From: Gp13-AA77 sp035946735
Lineage (GTDB): Bacteria > Acidobacteriota > Terriglobia > UBA7540
Reading direction: 5' to 3'
Assembly: GCA_035946735.1 (NCBI GenBank)
Contig: DASYYZ010000191.1
Location: 11,935-75,934, forward strand
Length of the DNA: 64,000 nucleotides
Each line of letters starts with the position of its first letter. Position 1 is the first letter of the stretch. Both the position numbers and the translations under genes were made by a program. This document shows positions 1 through 8,027 of this stretch, piece after piece. The notes under the pieces were generated by a model. That model was given only the letters and a program-made list of their open reading frames with translations, searched no databases and was not told where the DNA came from.

Positions 1-1290
1 GACCTCGACAGAACGGTCGCATCCTTCGAGGCTTTTTCGAGAAAGGATGCAGCCAGCCTTCGGCGCTGGGTCGAGATCTTCAGGCCCATCGTAGAACGAA
101 TCCTCATTCCCGAGGCGCAATCCCCGCCATTACCTCCCGCGAAAAGAACCGAGTTGTTGGCGCGTTCTCAACTGGGGCGCACCCTTCTCAAAGTGGCGGC
201 GTTATCGCCGCTGGAGTTCGTGGCACGCGAATTCGAACATGATGTGGTTCGTGCCGGTCTCCTGTTTTTTAACGGGCTGCGCGAGATCGATCTTCGGCTC
301 AAAGGATTTGGTCATTCCATACCGGCCCTGCTGGCCGGGCGGCACTTCGCACAGATGTGTCGTGGTGGCTCCGCCCGCCTGGCGCAAGCACTGGTTGGAG
401 ACATTCGGGAACACGGAGGAGAAGTCGCAACCGGAGTCGAGCTCCAAGGCATTCTCTGCCGCAATGGGAAAGCCGTTGGTATTACTCTGGCCGGCGGAGA
501 GACGATAACGGCCAGGGCCTTTGTCGCTTCCGGACTCAATCCCCAGCAGACGTTCCTCAAATTGCTTGACGCCGACTCGGTTTCGCGGGAGGTTCGGGAA
601 AAAGCTGCAGGCTTTCAATACAACACGCTCGCGCCGCTTTTCGCTTTGAACCTGGCGCTTCATGAACCACCGCATTGGCGTGCCGCCGCGCAGCATCCCG
701 AGCTGAACAAGGCATTCATGGTCATCCTGGGGCTCGAAAGGTTCGCCCAGTTTAGCGAGATCGTCGCTTCCCATGAAAAAGGTCAGATTCCTGAAACAGT
801 CATGTGGGGAGCATGCCCGACACTGTTCGATCCGAGTCAAGCTCCCCCGGGGAAGCACACTCTGTTCATGTGGGAAAAGGTCCCCTACAACCTGCAGGGC
901 TCGCCCACAAATTGGGAGCGTGAAAAAGGAGCTCACAGCGCCCGGCTGCTCAGCTTGTTGAGGAGATCGGCGATCAATCTGGGAGGCGACGCCGTCATCG
1001 ATTCATTTGCGCGAACCCCCGTCGACACCGAGATATCGTTACCCAACATGAAGGCCGGCGACCTGCTGGTCGGATCCCTGGCCAACAACCAGGTTGGCTA
1101 CAACCGGCCGTTTCCCGGCGCGGGTCAGTACCGGACCCCTGTGAAGGGCTTATATCTTTGTGGCGGCTCGTCACATCCCGGCGGCAACATAACCGGGCTT
1201 TGCGGCTATAATGCGGCGCGCGTATTAGCCAGCGACTTGGGCTCGCAGATCTGGTGGAACCCCCCGCAATGGGCCGTTGAATCCGACTGA
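1..1290 (+). CDS. phytoene desaturase-like FAD-dependent oxidoreductase (C-terminal part)
   Basis: The frame is open from base 1, so the gene starts outside the window and only its last 429 residues are seen. The N-terminal Rossmann dinucleotide fold is missing. The visible part matches the CrtI/phytoene-dehydrogenase-like group of NAD(P)/FAD oxidoreductases: a FSRKDAASLRRWVE segment near the left edge, a substrate-domain middle, and near the C-terminus the FAD-binding signature GGSSHPGGNITGLCGYNAA. Members act on carotenoids or other polyenes or retinoids, usually at the membrane. The substrate cannot be read from this fragment and no carotenoid gene follows; the next two genes are on the opposite strand. 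Family call good, substrate unknown. Confidence 0.8.
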   Translation, partial: DLDRTVASFEAFSRKDAASLRRWVEIFRPIVERILIPEAQSPPLPPAKRTELLARSQLGRTLLKVAALSPLEFVAREFEHDVVRAGLLFFNGLREIDLRLKGFGHSIPALLAGRHFAQMCRGGSARLAQALVGDIREHGGEVATGVELQGILCRNGKAVGITLAGGETITARAFVASGLNPQQTFLKLLDADSVSREVREKAAGFQYNTLAPLFALNLALHEPPHWRAAAQHPELNKAFMVILGLERFAQFSEIVASHEKGQIPETVMWGACPTLFDPSQAPPGKHTLFMWEKVPYNLQGSPTNWEREKGAHSARLLSLLRRSAINLGGDAVIDSFARTPVDTEISLPNMKAGDLLVGSLANNQVGYNRPFPGAGQYRTPVKGLYLCGGSSHPGGNITGLCGYNAARVLASDLGSQIWWNPPQWAVESD

Positions 1291-1366
1291 GGCCACAACC
1301 CTTGAGGGACCGCAGGTAGCCGCTCCGCGCTGGGACTGCAACAGCCGCCCAACAACTTGTGGGTTC

Positions 1367-2728
1367 TCAATGCGGTTTCAGCAGTTCTTCAGGTGTGTCG
1401 CTAAGCTTCCCAAGCATCTCATAAGCCTTGACTACGGCGTGATCCACCATGATCGCGCCAGCGTCGGGCTCAATCTGGGTCGCGGAGCTTCCCGCGCCGT
1501 AACCTCCAAGCGAAGCTTGGCGAATGGTGGGAAAGTAGTCGAAATGGGCATTAGCGTAGCCTAGGAAGAAAGCGTCTGGCACGGGACAACGCCGGCGCCA
1601 CTCTTGCTGGAATTCCACAAACGGCTCGCCAGGCATCGTCATGATAGCGATGCGCTTGTCGATCAACACCGTCGCCACCGGAAGCTTCGGGGACGTCATC
1701 TTGCGCACATACTCCTCCGCGGCCCAGTCGCCATCGGATTTCACCAAATAGGATTTGTACTTCTTCAGGTTCCAGCGCGCTTTCATGGGCAGCCAATCTT
1801 CAGTGATGTCCAGGCTGGGGCTCGAATCCGCACGAGTCTCGATTGACTTTCCCACCCGGATCACTTCTTTGGCCAGCGTTTCGCCCGTCCAGTTGCGGCG
1901 CTGAACCGCATCCTGCTCGAGGGGTGTCACGGCGTAGTAGGGATTAATGTCGCCATCGCCGCCCTGCAGAAACATGCAGAGCGGTTTGCCGCCAAAGGCC
2001 GCCTCTACCGTTTTGACCATTACGCCGGCGAAGTCGGCGGAATACTTCAGATTGTCAGGGCCGAAGATTACCGGGTGGCATGCATAGTTCACAATCACCG
2101 CGAGGGGCTTACCGTCTGCCGTATCGACGCGCAGTACGGCGACCGTAGGATCCACCGGGACCGTCGGAACCATGGTCGCATTCGTCTGAAACCAGGTTAC
2201 CGTACCGTCCGGCTCGTCCCGCAGGCGGTTGTGGCCGATGTAGGCCACGCCGTAACCGGTTCCCAAGCGTGCTTCCACGGCATGCCCGTGAGCCTCCCGA
2301 ATGGCTTGACCGATCTTGGCGACAGCCGCGGTCTCCCAGTCCGGAACCCCGCTCGGATAGCGATCTTCCACCACGGGTCCGGAGTGCGTATGAATGGCAG
2401 TGATGAGCACATAGGAGATTCCACTCGACTGCCTTGCGTCATCGCGAATCTTCTGGACCGTGGCCGGGCCAAAGACCCGGCCAAGATCGAGCTCGACCAG
2501 CGCCATCGTTTGTTCGCCAACCTCTAACACCAGAACGCGCGCATAGAGCGGATCCAGTGTTCCCTGCGCAGGCGACTTGCGGCCTGCGTAGCCCCACATG
2601 CGTTCGCCGGGCAGCGGGGTGATGTCCGCCCTTGCGACTCCTGCCTTGAGCGCGGCTGCCGGGCTGCGGGTCGCCGCCACCATGAGCCACGCCAAACCCA
2701 GTACCGCAAAGGTTCGCAACTGTCGCAT
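1367..2728 (-). CDS. neutral/alkaline ceramidase N-terminal-domain protein (paralogue 2)
   Basis: Secreted 453-residue protein with a signal peptide at about residues 1-25. It resembles the N-terminal metal-dependent amidase domain of neutral ceramidases. Visible zinc-site motifs are HTHSGP (H113, H115) and NYACHPVIFG (H218). The segment LQGGDGDINPYY (about 254-265) aligns with the ceramidase active-site motif GDVSPN, but the serine position is Asn. Neutral ceramidases are usually above 600 residues because of a C-terminal domain that is absent here. The ATG at 2728 has a GAGGAG ribosome site 6 bases upstream. It lies 35 bp downstream of a close paralogue on the same strand and is probably co-transcribed. 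Ceramide cleavage is unproven. Confidence 0.82.
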   Translation of the reverse strand: MRQLRTFAVLGLAWLMVAATRSPAAALKAGVARADITPLPGERMWGYAGRKSPAQGTLDPLYARVLVLEVGEQTMALVELDLGRVFGPATVQKIRDDARQSSGISYVLITAIHTHSGPVVEDRYPSGVPDWETAAVAKIGQAIREAHGHAVEARLGTGYGVAYIGHNRLRDEPDGTVTWFQTNATMVPTVPVDPTVAVLRVDTADGKPLAVIVNYACHPVIFGPDNLKYSADFAGVMVKTVEAAFGGKPLCMFLQGGDGDINPYYAVTPLEQDAVQRRNWTGETLAKEVIRVGKSIETRADSSPSLDITEDWLPMKARWNLKKYKSYLVKSDGDWAAEEYVRKMTSPKLPVATVLIDKRIAIMTMPGEPFVEFQQEWRRRCPVPDAFFLGYANAHFDYFPTIRQASLGGYGAGSSATQIEPDAGAIMVDHAVVKAYEMLGKLSDTPEELLKPH

Positions 2729-2763
2729 TGCATTCTCCTCACCCTGAGAGGAAGCCCGCGCAA

Positions 2764-4131
2764 TCAGTTCTTCAAATCATCCGGTAGCTCGTGCAAGCGG
2801 CCTAACATTTCGTAGAGCCGCATGAGCGCATGTTCCACCATCTCTTCGCCTGCTCCAACCTGCACCCAAGTGGTGGCGCTGGCGGTACCGTAGCCTCCCT
2901 CGGAGGCCGCTTTGATCGTGGGAAAATAGCCGCTATAGCCGTTGGCATATCCCAGTAAGAAGGCGTCCTTAACGGGGCATCGGTCTCGCCAATTGACCTG
3001 GAAGTCCACAAAGGGCTCGCCCGGCATACCCATGAACGCGATCTTCTTGTTAAGCAGCACGGTCATCACGGGAAGAAGTGATTCTTCCTTGATTGGAGGC
3101 GCAAAAATCCTAAAGGCTTGTGGGCTGACCCCCGCCAGGAGAGCGTCGCGAAACTTCTGAGGATTCCAGCGCAGGTGGAAATCCATCGGGTCTTCGGCAA
3201 AGTCGATGGAGGGTTGTGAACTCATTTCGGTGTGTATCTTGAGCGCCACCCGCGCTGCTTCCTCACCGAGGTGTTCGCCGCTCCAGTCGCGCTTGGCGAT
3301 TGCCTGGTCCCGGGGAGTTCCGGCATCAAATACGTTGATGTCGCCCGGCGCGCCCTGCAAAAAGAAACTGAGCGGAGGGGCCAGTCCTGCCTTGGCGAAT
3401 TCTTCTTCTATGGTCCTGGTCATGACGCCGGGAAAGTCGGCTGAGAAATCAAGGTTGTCGGCGCCAAAGATCACAGGATGGCAGGCGTAGTTGACGAGCA
3501 CTGCCAGCGGCTTCCCGTCGGCAGTATCCACCCGCAAAACGGAGACAGTGGGATCAACGGGCGCCGTAGGGCGCCGTTCCGGGTTTGACCAGACCATAGT
3601 AACGCTGCCATCCGCGTTGACCTGCCTTCGGTTGTAACCGATGTAGGTGTTGCCGTACCCCGTTCCCAATTTTGCTTCAGTCGCGTGCTGGTGGGCACCA
3701 TCGATTGCCCTGCCGATCTTTTCAATCGCGTCACTTTCCCAGGCCGGCGTTCCATTCGGGTATTCATCCATCACCACGGGGCCCGCGTGGGTGTGGGTAG
3801 CCTGAATGATGACGTAAGAGACTCCGGCCGACTGGCGGGCCGCGTCGCGAATGCGTTTGATAGAAGCCGGCCCAAAGGGTCTGCCCAAGTCAAGGTCGAC
3901 CAGAGCCAGGCGCTTGTCGCGGGCCTCAAGCACCAGGACTCGCGCGAACAGCGGATCGAGGACGCCTTGCGCGGGCTTCAGCCGGTCGAAGTAGCCCCAC
4001 ATCTGGACGCCGGCCGGCGGCGTGATCTCCACCTTCGCGACACCGGCTCTGAGGCTCCCGGCGCGAAGGCCAGCCGGGATCAGGAGCGCCAGAATACACG
4101 CGGTGGCAAGCGGCTTAAGCGGCTTCGGCAT
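2764..4131 (-). CDS. neutral/alkaline ceramidase N-terminal-domain protein (paralogue 1)
   Basis: Secreted 455-residue paralogue of the gene just downstream; the two proteins align nearly end to end, so they look like a tandem duplication. It has a signal peptide at about residues 1-24, HTHAGP (H113, H115) and NYACHPVIFG (H218) as likely zinc ligands, and LQGAPGDIN (258-266) where canonical ceramidases have GDVSPN. As in its neighbour, the nucleophilic serine position is Asn. It is the first gene of the two-gene unit, with a near-consensus promoter only about 14 bp upstream of the ATG and no visible ribosome-binding site. The role may be amide hydrolysis on a lipid or another substrate. Confidence 0.82.
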   Translation of the reverse strand: MPKPLKPLATACILALLIPAGLRAGSLRAGVAKVEITPPAGVQMWGYFDRLKPAQGVLDPLFARVLVLEARDKRLALVDLDLGRPFGPASIKRIRDAARQSAGVSYVIIQATHTHAGPVVMDEYPNGTPAWESDAIEKIGRAIDGAHQHATEAKLGTGYGNTYIGYNRRQVNADGSVTMVWSNPERRPTAPVDPTVSVLRVDTADGKPLAVLVNYACHPVIFGADNLDFSADFPGVMTRTIEEEFAKAGLAPPLSFFLQGAPGDINVFDAGTPRDQAIAKRDWSGEHLGEEAARVALKIHTEMSSQPSIDFAEDPMDFHLRWNPQKFRDALLAGVSPQAFRIFAPPIKEESLLPVMTVLLNKKIAFMGMPGEPFVDFQVNWRDRCPVKDAFLLGYANGYSGYFPTIKAASEGGYGTASATTWVQVGAGEEMVEHALMRLYEMLGRLHELPDDLKN

Positions 4132-4144
4132 TTTGATAACGCAG

Positions 4145-4172
4145 AGTGTAACATGCGATCTCGCGCTGTCAA
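4145..4172 (-). promoter_or_regulatory. sigma-70-type promoter for the ceramidase-like pair
   Basis: On the minus strand a perfect -35 TTGACA (4172-4167) and a -10 TACACT (4150-4145) are separated by 16 bp. Transcription would start near 4138, leaving a leader of only about 7 nt before the ATG at 4131. No Shine-Dalgarno sequence is seen, so the transcript may be almost leaderless. Confidence 0.55.
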
Positions 4173-4304
4173 ATCGGGTGGGCGCGGGCGCCCGTATTCA
4201 CAGCGGGCAAGAAATCAAGTTGGGTCGAAAGACAAAGCTCTGTTATCTTGTTGTGGTTCCGGTCGCGCGGAAGCCGGAATCTCGATCATTACAGGAGGCG
4301 GCGG

Positions 4305-4448
4305 CGTGATGGATTCAAAGCTATCGCGGATGCAGTGACGGCGGTGAAGTTCGACGGGTACTTGTCGCTCGAACAGGATCCGTCGTCCGAGAACATGAAG
4401 GATACTTGCCGGCGCTATTTGAGCCTGATGAAAGAGTACCTTGCATGA
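4305..4448 (+). pseudogene. remnant of a sugar phosphate isomerase/epimerase (C-terminus only)
   Basis: An open stretch of about 47 codons reads FKAIADAVTAVKFDGYLSLE and then a tail ending RRYLSLMKEYLA before a TGA at 4446-4448. This matches the last beta-alpha unit of xylose-isomerase-like TIM-barrel proteins such as those at 16371-18288, which end with similar GYKGYFSMEWE and YEGYLSAEYE segments. The rest of the gene is absent upstream; the preceding DNA is unrelated promoter-region sequence. No credible start codon with a ribosome site precedes it. It is best read as a decayed 3' end just upstream of the GH3 gene, though a very short functional protein cannot be excluded. Confidence 0.6.
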
Positions 4449-4493
4449 TGGGCCAGCCGACTCGCCAGGCTCGCCCTGCAATCACATCTCAGC

Positions 4494-6872
4494 ATGAGGT
4501 CAGCGATGCGACGCAGAAGATTACTGGCAGCGCTGGGCGTGGTAGCCGCAGCGGTCTTATCAAGCGGTCCGATGCCCAGGGCACAAAACGAGACACCTAT
4601 TTACCTCAATCCGAAAGAGCCGATCGAGGTGCGAGTTGAGGATCTGCTCAGCAAGATGACGTTGAAGGAAAAGGTCGGGCAGCTCAACCTTCCTTGCGTT
4701 TACGTGGAAGATCTGGGCAAGGATATTCCCGCGAAGATGGAGGCGTGCAGAAGGTTCGCTGCCGGAACCTACACCCAGGAGATCGGGCCCGGCTGCGGCT
4801 TCTTCACGCTGGCGAACGAAATCCTGCACGAAGGCGCCCGGCAGCAAGCCGAGTATTTCAACGAGCTGCAGAAGATCGCGCTGACCCAGACGCGCCTTAA
4901 AATCCCGCTTCTCGAAGACGAGGAGGGCACGCACGGAGCCATGTTCCCGGGCGCGACCGTCTTTCCCGAAGGCCTGGCCATCGGAAGCACGTTTGACATG
5001 GATTTGGTGAAATCTGTTTACGCGGCCGCGGCGGCCGAGGCCCGGGCCGTCGGTATCCACGCGCTCTCTACGCTGGTGATGGAGTTGGACCGCGATCCGC
5101 GGATGGGCCGCAACGAGGAAGCCTACACCGAAGATCCTTATCTCTACGGCCGCATCGGCGAAACCATCGTGCGAGCCGTTCAAGGCAGCGACCTCGCGGC
5201 GCCCGACAAGGTGATCGCCGTTCTTACCGATTTCCCCACCCAGAGCGAGCCTGCGAGTGGCTTGGAGCGCGGCGCCATTGAGTTCTCGGAGCGCTCGCTA
5301 CGTGAGAACGATCTCCAAGCGTGGATCGGCGCCATCACGAAGGCCGGCGGCCTGGGAGTCATGGCCGGATATCCGGAAGTCGAGGACGTGCCGGCCCATG
5401 CTTCCGAAAAGTGGATGAGCAGGATCTTGCGGGATGAATTGGGCTTCAAGGGGGTGGTGGAAAGTGAGGGCGGCGGCTTCGGAACTCTGATTTATGAGCA
5501 CATCGTTCCCACCCAGAAAGAGGCGGGCGCGCTGGCGCTGCGGGCCGGCGTCGATCTGAACATCACGTACGAACCGGCCTACATGGGTCCGCTGATCGAG
5601 AATGTCGAAGAAGGACGGGTGCCCGTAGCGCTGGTGGACCGCGCCGTGCGAAGGGTCCTGGAACTGAAGTTTCGCCTCGGTCTGTTCGAGAATCCCTATG
5701 TCGACGTGGAACACGCCACACACGTGGTTCATTCCGCCGAATATCAGGACCTGGCGCTGCGAGCGGGACGCGAAGGCATCGTTCTGCTGAAGAACGAAAA
5801 GGAAACCCTACCGCTCAAAAAGAATCTGAAATCGGTTGCGGTGATCGGACCCGACGCGGAAGACACCATGAACGAGCTTGGCGATTATTCTCCGCACGTT
5901 GTCCCGCAACATGTCGTAACCATTCTGGAAGGCATTAGGGCCAAACTCGGTCCCGAAACCAAGATCACTACGGCAAAGGGCTGCGGGGTGCTGGGAAACG
6001 ACACGAGCGGATTTGCCGAAGCCAGGCGTGCGGCGAAAAACGCCGAAGTGGCGCTTGTGGTGGTAGGCGAGAAACAGGGTCAGAACGGCGTCGACGAGGA
6101 CAAGGATCTTCCCACTGACGGCGAAGGCCATGACGTAGCCAGCCTCGACCTTACCGGCGTTCAGGAGGACCTTATCAAGGCCGTCCAGGAGACCGGGACG
6201 CCGACCGTGGTGGTGCTGGTGAACGGCCGGCCGCTCTCAACCCGCTGGACCGCGGAACATGTGCCGGTGATCGTGGAGGCGTGGCGGCCCGGCGAGCGCG
6301 GCGGACAAGCCGTGGCGGACGTGCTCTTTGGCGACTACAATCCGAGCGGCCGGCTCGCGATCACGATTCCCCGCCACGTCGGCCAGTTGCCGGCCTATTA
6401 CAATTACAAGCCGTCCAAAGCCTATTGGATCGCACGGGGGTGGACCCGCAACCGGGCCTATGTGGACATGCCCGCCACGCCGCTCTACCCGTTCGGGTAC
6501 GGCCTGAGCTACACCAATTTCGAGTACAGTAACCTGCAGATTGAGCCGGCGGAGATCCACAGCGCCGGGAACGCGCGGGTGAGCGTGGACGTGAAGAACA
6601 CGGGGAGCCGTGCCGGCGTCGAGACCGCGCAACTTTATGTCCACGAAGCGTTTGCACCGGTCTCAACGCCGGTCAAGCAATTGCGAGGCTTCGAGCGGGT
6701 GGCCCTCGACCCTGGCGAGACCAAGACGGTGACGTTTGCGCTGACGCCTGAGGATCTGCAACTGCTCGATCAGGACATGCATTGGGTGGTCGCGCCGGGA
6801 GACTTCGAGATCATGGTGGGCAAGTCATCCGGTGACATCCAGCTCAAGGGAACACTGAAAGTGAGGGAGTGA
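4494..6872 (+). CDS. glycoside hydrolase family 3, beta-glucosidase/xylosidase-like
   Basis: A 792-residue exported GH3 enzyme. An N-terminal Arg-rich signal (MRRRRLLAALGVVAAAVLSS) is followed by the GH3 N-terminal TIM barrel (about 45-400), the GH3 C-terminal alpha/beta sandwich (about 430-640) and a fibronectin-III-like domain (about 690-775). Typical GH3 motifs are present, such as the DRDPRMGRNEEAYTEDPYL stretch. The barrel strand that normally carries the nucleophile Asp (…VVSD…) reads GVVESEGGGF, so Glu325 sits at the nucleophile position. It probably releases glucose or xylose from beta-linked oligosaccharides in the periplasm. The start may be the ATG at 4494 or 4506. Family is certain, substrate inferred. 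Confidence 0.93.
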   Translation: MRSAMRRRRLLAALGVVAAAVLSSGPMPRAQNETPIYLNPKEPIEVRVEDLLSKMTLKEKVGQLNLPCVYVEDLGKDIPAKMEACRRFAAGTYTQEIGPGCGFFTLANEILHEGARQQAEYFNELQKIALTQTRLKIPLLEDEEGTHGAMFPGATVFPEGLAIGSTFDMDLVKSVYAAAAAEARAVGIHALSTLVMELDRDPRMGRNEEAYTEDPYLYGRIGETIVRAVQGSDLAAPDKVIAVLTDFPTQSEPASGLERGAIEFSERSLRENDLQAWIGAITKAGGLGVMAGYPEVEDVPAHASEKWMSRILRDELGFKGVVESEGGGFGTLIYEHIVPTQKEAGALALRAGVDLNITYEPAYMGPLIENVEEGRVPVALVDRAVRRVLELKFRLGLFENPYVDVEHATHVVHSAEYQDLALRAGREGIVLLKNEKETLPLKKNLKSVAVIGPDAEDTMNELGDYSPHVVPQHVVTILEGIRAKLGPETKITTAKGCGVLGNDTSGFAEARRAAKNAEVALVVVGEKQGQNGVDEDKDLPTDGEGHDVASLDLTGVQEDLIKAVQETGTPTVVVLVNGRPLSTRWTAEHVPVIVEAWRPGERGGQAVADVLFGDYNPSGRLAITIPRHVGQLPAYYNYKPSKAYWIARGWTRNRAYVDMPATPLYPFGYGLSYTNFEYSNLQIEPAEIHSAGNARVSVDVKNTGSRAGVETAQLYVHEAFAPVSTPVKQLRGFERVALDPGETKTVTFALTPEDLQLLDQDMHWVVAPGDFEIMVGKSSGDIQLKGTLKVRE

Positions 6873-6931
6873 CTGCCCGCTGGCAGGACCTTCAAGTAGA
6901 GTTCAATCAGAAAATCGCGGCGCGGGATCAT

Positions 6932-8011
6932 TCAAGGTCCAGCCGGCGGCGACTGCGTTCTGAGGGCGGAGGACGGAGGAATCGTGCCGTCCGACTCCAT
7001 GCGCCGCATTACACTCCTGATCTCTGCCGCAAAGGGGCCGTTGGGCTCGGCCTGCACATAGGCTTGCATTTCCTTGTAGGCTTTCTCATAGCCAAGCTCT
7101 TTCAGATAGACATCCGCCAGCTTGACGTGAATTTCGGCCGGCAGGTCTGAGCTGAGTGACTCGGCCTTCAGATAAGACTGCTCGGCCTTCGGGTAGTCCC
7201 GCAGGCCGTATTCGCTCGAGCCCAGCCGGTAGTAGAACTGCCAGGATCCGGGCGAGCGACGCAGGCCTTCCTGGAGCACAGCCACGCTGGCTTCGTAGAG
7301 CTTCTCGTCGTAATACAGCTGGCCGAGAGCGGCATACACCTCCAGATAGTCGGGATCGCAGGCCCTCGCCTTCTTCAGTGCGGCCTCGGAGGGAGCCAAT
7401 TCACGCCTTTCGGCGAGAACAGCAGCCAGGTCAGTCTGGGCGCGCGCATAGCAGGGATACTGGTCGACAGATTTTTCCAAGTGAGTCTGCGCTTCGGAAA
7501 GTTTCCCCTCGCGAAGCGCGCGGGCGCCCGTCTCATACTCCTTGCGCGCTTTCTTGGAGGCGTTGTTATCCGTGAATGAGGACGCCTCCGGACGTGGAAG
7601 CGCCTTCGACCTGTTTGCCGGTGAAAGTTGTATGTTGATGTTCAGCCGGTTCCCCACCGAGCGGAGGTCCAACTCCTGCTGGTACGGTTGAAATCCGGAA
7701 GCGGTGACGCTCAAGCGGTAGTAGGCCGGCGCAAGACCCAGGAATTCGAAATACCCAGCGGCGTTGGCAGTTTGCGCGCCCGCTGCCATCCCTTCACCAG
7801 TTTCGAGCCGGACAGTGACGCCGCTCGGCAGGCTCCGGCCGTAGTCGCCTTGTACCCACCCACCCAGCGTCACCAGCCGTGATGGAGAGTCCGCCGTTTC
7901 GCCTGGAATTCGGTGTTGAGCCTGGACGGCACCTATCCTGGCTGCGAAGCCGATGAGGCAAAACCCGATCAGGGCCGCCGCCGAAAGATCAGCCCTTGGC
8001 GCCATGATCAC
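6932..8011 (-). CDS. secreted TPR protein with carboxypeptidase-regulatory-like domain
   Basis: A 359-residue exported protein. After an N-terminal signal (about 1-30) comes a carboxypeptidase-regulatory/CNA-B-like beta-sandwich (about 45-125, with NAAGYFEFLGLAPAYYRLSV). A linker follows, then TPR-like helical repeats (about 150-340) containing ALGQLYYDEKLYEASVAVL and YRLGSSEYGLRDYPKAEQSY. It starts 16 bp downstream of the TonB-dependent receptor gene on the same strand and is almost certainly co-transcribed. The receptor has the same type of N-terminal sandwich, so the protein may be a periplasmic partner of the receptor. Start is GTG at 8011 or ATG at 8005; neither has a clear ribosome site. 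Confidence 0.8.
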   Translation of the reverse strand: MIMAPRADLSAAALIGFCLIGFAARIGAVQAQHRIPGETADSPSRLVTLGGWVQGDYGRSLPSGVTVRLETGEGMAAGAQTANAAGYFEFLGLAPAYYRLSVTASGFQPYQQELDLRSVGNRLNINIQLSPANRSKALPRPEASSFTDNNASKKARKEYETGARALREGKLSEAQTHLEKSVDQYPCYARAQTDLAAVLAERRELAPSEAALKKARACDPDYLEVYAALGQLYYDEKLYEASVAVLQEGLRRSPGSWQFYYRLGSSEYGLRDYPKAEQSYLKAESLSSDLPAEIHVKLADVYLKELGYEKAYKEMQAYVQAEPNGPFAAEIRSVMRRMESDGTIPPSSALRTQSPPAGP

Positions 8012-8027
8012 GATCCAGATGAACGGC

